Of a DNA stretch of 64,000 nt, positions 25,023 through 32,713 are shown piece by piece. A program made the translations under genes and the position numbers. The first letter of the stretch is position 1. Every line of letters starts with the position of its first letter. Below the pieces are notes generated by a model. It was given only the letters and a program-made list of their open reading frames with translations. It ran no database searches and was not told where the DNA came from. The stretch comes from DASUPK01 sp963743575 (lineage in GTDB: Bacteria > Actinomycetota > Thermoleophilia > Solirubrobacterales > 70-9), in NCBI GenBank assembly GCA_963743575.1, contig CAVUQC010000007.1, positions 868,001-932,000 on the forward strand. The letters run 5' to 3'.

Positions 25023-26365
25023 GCAGCGAGGAGTCAGGGGCCTTCTGGTGCGAGCTCGCCTGGCTGGGCGACGAGCGCGCGGAGCCGGACGTCGTGGTGG
25101 AGCTGGATGGTGAGCGAATCGCCTCCGTCACCACAGGGGTGGAGAGCCCTCCCCCCGGGGCGACCCCTTTGGCGGGCCTGACCATTCCGGGAATGGCGAA
25201 CGCGCACTCGCACGCCTTCCAACGGGCCCTGCGGGGGCGCACCCAGGCCGGTCGCGGGGACTTCTGGACCTGGCGATCGAGGATGTACGAGATCGCGGAC
25301 CGAATCGATCCCGACAACTACCTCGCTCTGGCGAGGGCGACCTTCGCGGAGATGGCCCTCGCGGGCATCACCACCGTCGGCGAGTTCCACTACCTGCACC
25401 ACGGCCCCGGGGGCGAACGCTATGAGGACCCGAACGCGCTGGGCCGGGCGGTGATCGCCGCCGCTCGCGAGGCCGGAATCCGCATCACGCTGCTCGACAC
25501 CTGCTACCTGCACGGCGGGATCGGCCGTGAGGCGGAGGGGGTACAGCTTCGCTTCTCCGATGGCAGCGCCGAGGACTGGGCGAAGCGGGTTGACGAGATC
25601 CGGCCCGGTGACGGGGCGCGGGTCGGCGCCGCGATCCACAGCGTCCGCGCCGTCGACCCGGAGGCCGCCGCTCGGGTGGCGGCGTTCGCGGCCGAGCGCT
25701 CCTGGCCCCTCCACGCCCACGTCTCCGAGCAACCGGCCGAGAACGAGGATTGCCTCTCCTCCTACGGCACGACCCCCATCGGGATGCTCGCCGAGGCTGG
25801 CGCCCTCTCGTCGCGCTTCACGGCGGTTCACGCCACGCACCTCGCCGACCCCGACCTCGAGCGGTTGGGGGGCCGGGGATGCGGGGTCTGTCTCTGCCCG
25901 ACAACCGAGCGCGACCTCGCCGACGGCGTCGGCCCGGCCCGCCGGCTAGCGGAGGCGGGGGGGCGACTCTCCCTCGGCACCGACTCCCAGGCGCAGATCG
26001 ACCTCTTCGAGGAAGCTCGGGCGGTGGAGCTCGACGAACGCCTCGTGACCGGGGTGCGCGGAGGCCATTCGGCGGTCGATCTGCTCCGTGCCGCGACCGC
26101 GGGGGGATGCGCCGCCACCGGCTGGCCCGAGGGCGGCAGGATCGAGCCGCAGGCCCTGGCGGACCTGGTCACCGTTGCGCTGGACGGGGTGCGGCTCGCG
26201 GGCACGCCCGCGGATCACGCCCTCGAGTCGCTCGTCTTCGCCGCGAGCGCGGCCGACGTGCGCGAGGTGATCGTCGGAGGGCGGTTCGTGGTGCGAGACG
26301 GCGCTCATGTCGGACTCGACGTGGCGACCGAGCTGCGCGAGGCGATCTCCGGGTTGTCGGCATGA
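25019..26365 (+). CDS. hutF: Formimidoylglutamate deiminase
   Basis: HutF hydrolyses N-formimidoyl-glutamate to N-formylglutamate and ammonia. The 448-residue amidohydrolase starts at GTG 25019, overlapping the deformylase stop. The metal site motif is NAHSHAFQRALRGRTQ, a HutF hallmark. TWRSRMYEIADRI, TTVGEFHYLHH, LHAHVSEQPAENEDCL and LGTDSQAQIDLFEE complete the family pattern, with the catalytic His in FTAVHATHL. ATGA overlap joins it to hutI. With no hutG in this operon, its product formylglutamate needs another deformylase. Confidence 0.95.
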   Translation: MSSEESGAFWCELAWLGDERAEPDVVVELDGERIASVTTGVESPPPGATPLAGLTIPGMANAHSHAFQRALRGRTQAGRGDFWTWRSRMYEIADRIDPDNYLALARATFAEMALAGITTVGEFHYLHHGPGGERYEDPNALGRAVIAAAREAGIRITLLDTCYLHGGIGREAEGVQLRFSDGSAEDWAKRVDEIRPGDGARVGAAIHSVRAVDPEAAARVAAFAAERSWPLHAHVSEQPAENEDCLSSYGTTPIGMLAEAGALSSRFTAVHATHLADPDLERLGGRGCGVCLCPTTERDLADGVGPARRLAEAGGRLSLGTDSQAQIDLFEEARAVELDERLVTGVRGGHSAVDLLRAATAGGCAATGWPEGGRIEPQALADLVTVALDGVRLAGTPADHALESLVFAASAADVREVIVGGRFVVRDGAHVGLDVATELREAISGLSA

Positions 26366-27531
26366 GCTCAGTCTCCATCGAGAACATCGGCCTGCTGGTC
26401 ACCAACGATCCCTCGCTCGGGGAGGGACCCCTCGGGGTGGTGCGCGGGGCGACCCTCGTGTTCGAGGGAGACCGCGTCGCCGCCGTGGAGCAGCGGGGTG
26501 CGACTGCCGACAGCAACTTCGACGCCGGCGGCCGCTGCGTGATCCCGGGCTTCGTCGACAGCCATACCCACCTGGTCTTCGCCGGAGACCGGGCGCAGGA
26601 GTTCGCCGCGCGGCTGGCCGGTCAGCCGTACGAGGCGAGCGGCATCAGGGTGACCACCGAGGCGACCCGAGCCGCGAGCGCGGATGAGCTGCGCGAGCTC
26701 GCCGGGCGCCGGCGGGTCGAGGCGCTGCGAGCCGGCATCACGCATCTGGAGATCAAGTCCGGCTACGGGCTCGACGTCGCCACCGAGCGGAGGCTGTGCG
26801 AGATCGCCGCCGAGCTGACCGACGACGTCACCTTCCTGGGCGCACACGCGGTGCCGGAGGAATACGACGGCCGCACCGACGACTACGTCGAGCTGGTCTG
26901 CGGCGAGATGCTGGAGGCATGTGCGCCATTGGCGCGCTGGATCGACGTGTTCTGCGAGCGAGGGGCCTTCGATGCGGACCAATCGCGTGCGGTGCTCGAG
27001 GCGGGACGGGCAGCGGGGCTCGACCTGCGCGTTCACGGCAACCAGCTCGGGCCTGGGCCCGGGATCGGGGTGGCGGTCGAGATGGGCGCCGCCTCGGTCG
27101 ATCACTGCACCTACTTCGACGACGCGGACGTCGAGGCGCTCGCCGCGAGCGACACGGTCGCCACCTTCCTCCCCGCCACGGACTTCTCTACCCGGCAGCC
27201 ATACCCCGACGCACGCAGGATGATCGACGCCGGCGCAGAGGTTGCGATCGCCACCAACACCAATCCCGGATCGAGCAACACGACCTCGATGAGCTTCTGC
27301 ATCGCGCTGGCCGTCCGCGACCTGGGGATGACCGTCGAAGAGGCGCTATGCGCCGCGACGCTCGGAGGGGCCCGGGCGCTGAAGCGCGACGACGTCGGCC
27401 GTCTGACACCCGGCGCGAGGGCGGATGCGGTCGTCCTCGACGCGGCCTCCTACATCGACCTGGTCTACCGGCCCGGGGTGCCGCTCATCGCCGCCACCTT
27501 CGCCGCCGGGCAGCAGGCACCCGAGAACTAG
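26362..27531 (+). CDS. hutI: Imidazolonepropionase
   Basis: HutI opens the imidazolone ring to N-formimidoyl-glutamate. The 389-residue amidohydrolase shows IPGFVDSHTHLVFAGDR (first metal pair), EIKSGYGLD, FLGAHAVPEE, RVHGNQLGPG (third His), and VAIATNTNPGSSNTTSM (catalytic Asp/Asn strand). The start ATG 26362 overlaps the hutF stop. It is the last hut gene. A partial tRNA 3' repeat begins 6 nt after the stop, so the operon ends exactly at that boundary. Confidence 0.97.
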   Translation: MSSVSIENIGLLVTNDPSLGEGPLGVVRGATLVFEGDRVAAVEQRGATADSNFDAGGRCVIPGFVDSHTHLVFAGDRAQEFAARLAGQPYEASGIRVTTEATRAASADELRELAGRRRVEALRAGITHLEIKSGYGLDVATERRLCEIAAELTDDVTFLGAHAVPEEYDGRTDDYVELVCGEMLEACAPLARWIDVFCERGAFDADQSRAVLEAGRAAGLDLRVHGNQLGPGPGIGVAVEMGAASVDHCTYFDDADVEALAASDTVATFLPATDFSTRQPYPDARRMIDAGAEVAIATNTNPGSSNTTSMSFCIALAVRDLGMTVEEALCAATLGGARALKRDDVGRLTPGARADAVVLDAASYIDLVYRPGVPLIAATFAAGQQAPEN

Positions 27532-27536
27532 CCACC

Positions 27537-27557
27537 GGTTGAAACCCGGCCGGGGCG
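27537..27557 (+). repeat. Second degenerate copy of tRNA 3' end (candidate att site)
   Basis: GGTTGAAACCCGGCCGGGGCG aligns with GGTTCGAATCCCGGCCGGGGCG at 20770-20791 with one missing base and one change. The match continues for two more bases (CT). It covers the T loop and acceptor strand of the tRNA-Arg 3' end in an otherwise unrelated intergenic position directly after hutI. With the copy at 20765 it brackets uspA and the hut operon. Confidence 0.5.
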
Positions 27558-27630
27558 CTCGCCTGCAAGGCTCAGCCCGAAGCTGGTCAAAACGCCTGCA
27601 GATTGCGACTATCTTCGAGGAGGTAGTCCA

Positions 27631-29460
27631 GTGTCAAGCAGCGACAGCAGCGCCAAGCGTCTTCCGTACATGCCCGGCCTCGATGGCCTGCGTGCCATCG
27701 CCGTCTTGGCGGTCTTCGTCTACCACTTCCACAACGGAGGCGGATGGCTTCCCGGCGGCTTCCTCGGTGTCGATGTCTTCTTCGTGATCAGCGGCTACCT
27801 GATCACCTCGCTGCTGCTCAGCGAGTTCCGCAAGGAGGGGCGAGTCGACCTCGTCGCGTTCTGGCTGCGGCGAGCGCGGCGGCTGCTGCCTGCTGTCGGC
27901 GTCCTGATCGCCGTGGTGATGGTTGCCGGCGCGTTCTTCGACCTCGGGCAGATCTCCACGCTCCGAGGCCAGGCGCTGGCCTCGATGGCCTACGTGACCA
28001 ACTGGGACCTGATCCTCAGCCACCAGTCCTACTTCGAGCAGTTCGCCAGGCCCTCCCTGTTCCGCCACCTCTGGTCGCTCGCGGTGGAGGAGCAGTTCTA
28101 TCTGCTCTGGCCGATCGCCTTCGCGTTCTTCATGACACGGTTCGGTCGCCGGCGGGTCGTGATCGGCGTGATCGCGGGCGCCATCGCCTCGAGCCTGCTG
28201 ATGGCGATCCTCTTCGATCCGGTGAACCCGAACCGGGTCTTTTATGGGACGGACACCCGCGCGACCCCGCTGCTGATCGGTGTCGCACTCGCCTTCTTCT
28301 GGCATCCCGAGAAGCTCAGGGCGAAGACCGGGAACCTGGCGCCCGCCGCCCTCGACGCTCTGGGGGTGGTCGGGCTCTCGATGGTGCTGATCACCTTCCT
28401 GACCGTCCACGACTACGACGTCTCGCTCTACCACGGCGGCTTCCTGCTGCTCTCGATCTGGACGGCGATGCTGATCGCCGCCCTTGCCCATCCGGCCGCC
28501 TCCATCGGGCGCACCCTCGGCAATCCGGCGATGCGCTGGCTCGGGGTCCGCAGCTACAGCTTCTACCTCTGGCACTGGCCAGTCCTCGAGCTGACCAGGC
28601 CGGGGATCGACGTGTCGCTGCACGGTCCCGTCCTGTTCGCGCTCCAACTCGGCGTGACCCTGGCGCTCGCCGATCTCTCCTATCGCTACGTCGAGCAGCC
28701 CTTCCGCCGCTCGACCAGCTGGCAGCGACCGGACTGGACTCGCATCGGGCGCCTCGGGATCGCGGTGGGCGTCACCGCCGTCGTGATCGTGGTCGGCTGG
28801 AGCGGCATCGTCCCCAAGGGCCGGCCGGGCCAGCTGCACGTCGCCTCGGCCGAGATCACGCCGAAGAAGGCGAAATACATCCCGCCTCCGGTTTCTGTGA
28901 GCCGAGCGGTCTCCGAGGCGTCGGGCGGCCGAGTCCCCGTCAAGGCCGGCGCCGCCGCCAGGGGCCGTCGCGCCAAGGCGCTGCCCGTGCTGGCTCTGGG
29001 CGATTCGGTGATGGTCGACGCCAGCGGCGGGCTCGGGCGGCTGCTCGGGCCTCGGCTCACCCTGAACGCCCACGTCGGACGGCAGGCGAACGAGATCGTC
29101 GACCTGCTCCACCGCTACGCGGCGCACGGCGGACTGCCGGACTACGTCGTGCTGCAGCTCGGCAACAACGGGCCGATCTACAGCGACGACCTCGAGCATC
29201 TCCACGAGGCGCTCAAGGGCGTCCCGCACGTCTTCCTGGTGAACGTCGAGGTGCCGCGGAGCTGGCAGGGCGAGGTCAACTCGGCCCTCTCAGAGGCCGC
29301 GGGGAACTGGGGCCAGGCGCAGCTGGTGGACTGGCACTCGGTCGCCGATTCGCACGGCGGGATCACCACCGACGGCATTCACCTGACCACGAAGGGCATC
29401 GACCTCTACTCGCGGCTGGTCGCCTCGTCGGTGCGGACCGCCGCCAGCAGGAAGCGGTAG
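27631..29460 (+). CDS. OatA-like membrane acyltransferase with SGNH domain
   Basis: The 609-residue protein has an N-terminal acyltransferase-3 domain with about 10-11 membrane segments. MPGLDGLRAIAVLAVFVYHF is the family opening with catalytic His, and GVDVFFVISGYLITSLLL and RHLWSLAVEEQFYLLWP follow. A linker (about 385-445) leads to an extracytoplasmic SGNH domain: LALGDSVMVDA (nucleophile Ser), LQLGNNGPI, and TTDGIHLTTKG (Asp-His pair). Such proteins O-acetylate peptidoglycan or surface polysaccharide. An AGGAGG site (27618-27623) supports GTG 27631. The 3' end overlaps a convergent gene by 55 bp. Confidence 0.92.
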   Translation: MSSSDSSAKRLPYMPGLDGLRAIAVLAVFVYHFHNGGGWLPGGFLGVDVFFVISGYLITSLLLSEFRKEGRVDLVAFWLRRARRLLPAVGVLIAVVMVAGAFFDLGQISTLRGQALASMAYVTNWDLILSHQSYFEQFARPSLFRHLWSLAVEEQFYLLWPIAFAFFMTRFGRRRVVIGVIAGAIASSLLMAILFDPVNPNRVFYGTDTRATPLLIGVALAFFWHPEKLRAKTGNLAPAALDALGVVGLSMVLITFLTVHDYDVSLYHGGFLLLSIWTAMLIAALAHPAASIGRTLGNPAMRWLGVRSYSFYLWHWPVLELTRPGIDVSLHGPVLFALQLGVTLALADLSYRYVEQPFRRSTSWQRPDWTRIGRLGIAVGVTAVVIVVGWSGIVPKGRPGQLHVASAEITPKKAKYIPPPVSVSRAVSEASGGRVPVKAGAAARGRRAKALPVLALGDSVMVDASGGLGRLLGPRLTLNAHVGRQANEIVDLLHRYAAHGGLPDYVVLQLGNNGPIYSDDLEHLHEALKGVPHVFLVNVEVPRSWQGEVNSALSEAAGNWGQAQLVDWHSVADSHGGITTDGIHLTTKGIDLYSRLVASSVRTAASRKR

Positions 29461-30005
29461 GACCGGACCAGGGCCGCTCGCTCCTCCTCAATCAGCGGGC
29501 TGGAGGGATCGCACCCCTCGTCGATCCAGCGGTCTGAGTGCAGCATCGCCACGGCGCGCTCCCGCGCCGCGTCGCGGACGGACTCGGGCGGCACGGAGTA
29601 GACGTAGGCGTAGAGCCCGACAAGCGCGTCCACCAGCTCACCGTCATCCCCGTCCGCCCGGTCGTGCTGAAGCTCGCGATGGGCGCGCCACCACTCGATC
29701 TCTCGCCGCGCGGCCTCCTCCGGCTCGAACGGCGCTTCCTCCCTCGCGGCGACCATCCGGTAGAAGCGCTCCATGTAGCGGCGCGCCCCATCGGGGTCGT
29801 TGTCCGGATACGGCGCCCAGAGCTGGTTCGCCCTCAGAACCCACCAGCCGCCGCGCAGCGTGTCAGGCCAGGAGAGGCCGAAGCTCTCGCGGGTGAGTGA
29901 GAAGGCCGCGCGCAGGACCCCGACCCACTTGCGCCGGTAGTAGGTGACCCAGGCCTCGCACTCGAGCTCGCCCACGCGGACCGGATCAAAGGAGCGCATC
30001 CCCAT
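29406..30005 (-). CDS. Conserved hypothetical soluble protein
   Basis: I do not recognise a named family. The 199-residue product is rich in Trp and Arg: ELECEAWVTYYRRKWVGVLRAAF, DTLRGGWWVLRANQLWAPYPDNDP, ARRYMERFYRMVA, ARREIEWWRAHRELQH, and a helical end with LVDALVGLYAYVYSVP. It is predicted to be helical and cytosolic, with no signal peptide. It converges with the acyltransferase gene and overlaps it by 55 bp. A strong hairpin lies 66 nt upstream of its ATG in the leader. Confidence 0.75.
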   Translation of the reverse strand: MGMRSFDPVRVGELECEAWVTYYRRKWVGVLRAAFSLTRESFGLSWPDTLRGGWWVLRANQLWAPYPDNDPDGARRYMERFYRMVAAREEAPFEPEEAARREIEWWRAHRELQHDRADGDDGELVDALVGLYAYVYSVPPESVRDAARERAVAMLHSDRWIDEGCDPSSPLIEEERAALVRSYRFLLAAVRTDEATSRE

Positions 30006-30070
30006 CAGCCGCCCGCCAACCTCTCACATCCGCAGAGATCGGTCCAAGCGGGCTGGCCGCTGGAGGAGAG

Positions 30071-30102
30071 GGCGGGGCCCGGGCTCGTGCCCGGGCCCCG
30101 CC
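30071..30102. other. Strong GC-rich hairpin in the leader of the gene at 29406-30005
   Basis: GGCGGGGCCCGGGC and GCCCGGGCCCCGCC form a perfect 14-bp stem around a TCGT loop. No T run follows on either strand, so a simple intrinsic terminator is not indicated. On the minus strand it lies 8 nt after the stop of a possible 17-codon leader ORF (30164-30111) and 66 nt before the start of the hypothetical gene. An attenuator or transcript-stability element is plausible. Confidence 0.55.
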
Positions 30103-30247
30103 GACAACCGTCAGCCCGCCAGGGCGCGGGTGCCTATTGGTGATGCAAGCGCTGCTGGGATCACGCGTCGAATCTAGGAAGCGGCGCTTGCCAGCCGGTT
30201 AAGGAGGTGGTGCTTCCGCGTATCAATCCTGTGAATCGACGAAGAGG

Positions 30248-30991
30248 TCAGGGCGCGTCTGCCGTGCGCATGAAGGACTCGAGGCGCTCGTTGTAGGGAG
30301 CTCCCGTAGAGGGGACGGTGTGTCCCCGCCCTCGAATCACCTCCCGCTCGGCGGACAGCGAGGCGGCCAGCGAATCGCAGACGGCCTCGAATGCGGCTGA
30401 ATGCCCGCCGGAGAGCACCAGCACCGGAAACCCCGCAGCCGCGAGCGCCTCCGCGGGTATCTCGGCCTCCCAGGAGGGCCGCTCCCGCTTGAGCAGCTCG
30501 ACTCCGTGCAGCAGGTCCTCCGGCAGTTCGTCCGGAGTCCCGTATGCCGAGCCCGCTCCGCCGCGGAAGAGCCGCAGAAAGTCCTCGGACGGGATCTCCT
30601 CGGCGTGCCGGAAGAGCCGCTCCCCGTTGACGATCATCTCGTCGACCACCGGCGTGCCCGCGGCCACCCGCAAGCAGCCGGGCTCCGAGACGGTGAGAGA
30701 GCGGACCGCGTCGGGTCGCAGCGCCGCGACCAGCAGGGCGATGACGGCGCCGTAGGAGTGGCCCACCAGGTGCGCGCCCTCCCCGAGCAGCTCGGCGAAC
30801 ATCGGGGCCTCCACCTCGAAGTCGTTGCGATCCAGCGGCGGGCTCTCGCCGAACCCAGGCCGGCTGGGGACGATCAGGCTCCAGCGCTCGGCCAGCTCGC
30901 GTTGCTTTCGCCAGGTGAGCTCCGGCCCGACGATGTCGCCGTGGACGAAGAGGACGGGCGGTCCTGCGCCGATTCGCTCAACGTCGAGCAT
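30248..30991 (-). CDS. Alpha/beta-hydrolase
   Basis: The 247-residue protein is a compact alpha/beta-hydrolase. LFVHGDIVGPELTW is the oxyanion-hole strand, LIVPSRPGFGESP and LVGHSYGAVIALLVA the nucleophile elbow (GHSYG), and VIRGRGHTVPSTG carries the catalytic His. PVLVLSGGHSAAF is the position where the acid residue would be; a clear Asp is lacking there, so the triad acid may be elsewhere. Substrate is unknown. It is divergent from the glycosyltransferase gene, with a 58-bp shared promoter region. Confidence 0.85.
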   Translation of the reverse strand: MLDVERIGAGPPVLFVHGDIVGPELTWRKQRELAERWSLIVPSRPGFGESPPLDRNDFEVEAPMFAELLGEGAHLVGHSYGAVIALLVAALRPDAVRSLTVSEPGCLRVAAGTPVVDEMIVNGERLFRHAEEIPSEDFLRLFRGGAGSAYGTPDELPEDLLHGVELLKRERPSWEAEIPAEALAAAGFPVLVLSGGHSAAFEAVCDSLAASLSAEREVIRGRGHTVPSTGAPYNERLESFMRTADAP

Positions 30992-31049
30992 GCCGCACGA
31001 CGATCCGTAGAACCCGCGTCATCTCCGAACAAACCCTACGATCACGGCG

Positions 31050-32081
31050 ATGTTGCTCGTCATCCAGGTTCCCTGCCTGAACGAGGAGGAGTCCCTGCCG
31101 CAGCTCCTCTCCGGCCTGCCGCGCACGGTTCCCGGCTTCGACCGCGTGGAGTGGCTCATCATCGACGACGGCTCGACCGATCGGACAGCCGAGGTCGCCA
31201 AGCGCCACGGCGTCGATCACCTCGTCCGGCTCGCCAGCCACCGGGGGCTCGCCACCGCCTTTCAGGCTGGCCTCGACGCGGCGCTCAAGCTGGGCGCCGA
31301 CGTGATCGTCAACACCGATGCCGACGGCCAGTACAGCTCCTCCGACATCGCCCGGCTGGCGGAGCCGATCGTCGCCCGCCGCGCCGACATGGTCGTAGGC
31401 GATCGCCAGGTGCAGGATGTCGAGCACTTCTCCCCCAGCAAGAAACTGCTGCAGAAGCTCGGCAGCTGGGTGGTGCGCCGCGCGTCCGGCACCAGGGTGC
31501 TCGACACCACGTCGGGCTTCCGGGCCTACAACCGCGAGGCCGCGCTTCAGCTGATCGTGGTGTCCCGATACACGTACACGCTCGAGAGCCTGATCCAGGC
31601 GGGCAAGATGTCGGTGGCGATCGAGGACGTGCCGATCTCTCCGAACGAGACCGAGCGCGAGTCGCGGCTGGTCGGCTCCACCTCCGCCTATGTAAGGCGA
31701 AACGCCTTCGCGATCTTCCGTGCGTACACCCTGTACGAGCCGCTGCGCGTCTTCATGGGCCTGACGGTCGTCTTCGGGCTGCTGGCGCTGGCTGCCTGGT
31801 CGCCGTTCTTGCTCGATTGGATCCTGAACGGCGACCGCAGCGGCCACATCCAGTCCCTGATCCTCGGCGCGGTGTTAATGCTGGCCGCAGTGCAGATGTT
31901 CGCCCTTGGGATCATCGGCGACGCGCTCGCCGGCCAGCGCTCGATCCAGCAGCGGGTCTACGAGCGCGTCCGCCGGCTCGAGCTCGAGGCCGGGGTCGAA
32001 CCCTCGAATTACGAGGCCGGAGACCGCCGGCCCACGCAGCCGATCACGGTGGAGACGATCGAGACCAGCGTCGCGCGATGA
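31050..32081 (+). CDS. Family 2 glycosyltransferase, membrane-anchored (dolichol-phosphate-mannose-synthase-like)
   Basis: The 343-residue protein has a GT-A domain: VIQVPCLNEEESLPQLL, LIIDDGSTDRTAEVA, then NTDADGQYSSSDI with the DxD metal motif, and DTTSGFRAYNREAAL. Two C-terminal hydrophobic segments (about 232-255 and 268-292) would anchor it. Similar enzymes transfer a sugar to a polyprenyl phosphate. Its stop overlaps the methyltransferase start (ATGA), whose stop overlaps the membrane protein start, so these three genes form one unit, probably for envelope glycan assembly. Confidence 0.9.
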   Translation: MLLVIQVPCLNEEESLPQLLSGLPRTVPGFDRVEWLIIDDGSTDRTAEVAKRHGVDHLVRLASHRGLATAFQAGLDAALKLGADVIVNTDADGQYSSSDIARLAEPIVARRADMVVGDRQVQDVEHFSPSKKLLQKLGSWVVRRASGTRVLDTTSGFRAYNREAALQLIVVSRYTYTLESLIQAGKMSVAIEDVPISPNETERESRLVGSTSAYVRRNAFAIFRAYTLYEPLRVFMGLTVVFGLLALAAWSPFLLDWILNGDRSGHIQSLILGAVLMLAAVQMFALGIIGDALAGQRSIQQRVYERVRRLELEAGVEPSNYEAGDRRPTQPITVETIETSVAR

Positions 32082-32713
32082 GCGCCCAGGCTGCCCGCGC
32101 CGCCGCGGCGGGGGGAAACGTCTACGACAAGTACGGGACCTCGAACCCCATCGCCCGCCGGCTGATGGCCGGCTTCATGGACCAGCTCGACGAGCTGGTC
32201 GAGCGCTCCGGGGCGACGGAGGCCCATGAGGTCGGCTGCGGCGAGGGGGAGCTGGCCATCCGCCTGACCGCGCGCGGGATCGCGATGCGGGGAACCGACG
32301 CCTTTCCCCAGGTGCTCGACGAGGCCCGGCGGCGCGCGGAGGCGGCCGGGGCCGAGATCGAGTTCGAGGCCGTCCCGGTCGAGCAGCTCGACCCCGATCG
32401 CCATGCCGCCGAGCTGATCGTCTGCTGCGAGGTGCTCGAGCACCTCACCGATCCCGAGCGCGCGCTGGACGTCCTGGCCGCCCTGGCCAGGCCCTGGCTG
32501 CTTGCGAGCGTCCCTCGGGAGCCGCTCTGGCGGGGGCTCAACCTGGCCCGTTTCTCCTACGTGGGCGACCTCGGCAACACCCCCGGCCACCTGAACCACT
32601 GGTCGAAGGGAGACTTCGTGCGGTTTCTCACCCGCCGTTTCGAGGTAGTCGAGGTGAGGAGCCCAACCCCCTGGACCATGGTCCTCTGCCGCGTACAATC
32701 GCCGCCTTCATGA
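32078..32713 (+). CDS. Class I SAM-dependent methyltransferase
   Basis: The 211-residue protein shows the Rossmann motif HEVGCGEGELAIRL (motif I), GTDAFPQVLDEAR (acid at the end of strand 2) and ELIVCCEVLEHLTDPERAL (motif post-II). This is the general Methyltransf_11/23 pattern. ATG 32078 overlaps the glycosyltransferase stop. The frame is open far upstream but that portion is antisense shadow. The substrate is probably a glycan or lipid-linked intermediate, judged only from its neighbours. Confidence 0.87.
   Translation: MSAQAARAAAAGGNVYDKYGTSNPIARRLMAGFMDQLDELVERSGATEAHEVGCGEGELAIRLTARGIAMRGTDAFPQVLDEARRRAEAAGAEIEFEAVPVEQLDPDRHAAELIVCCEVLEHLTDPERALDVLAALARPWLLASVPREPLWRGLNLARFSYVGDLGNTPGHLNHWSKGDFVRFLTRRFEVVEVRSPTPWTMVLCRVQSPPS

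Noticed and set aside
27634..29229. Minus-strand open frame of 531 codons opposite the acyltransferase
   Set aside because: Composition is that of an antisense shadow and the plus strand has clear acyltransferase and SGNH motifs.
30192..30285. Small plus-strand ORF after AAGGAGGTG (30202-30210)
   Set aside because: The 28-codon frame has its start directly on the ribosome site without spacing and overlaps the hydrolase end; no conservation can be judged.
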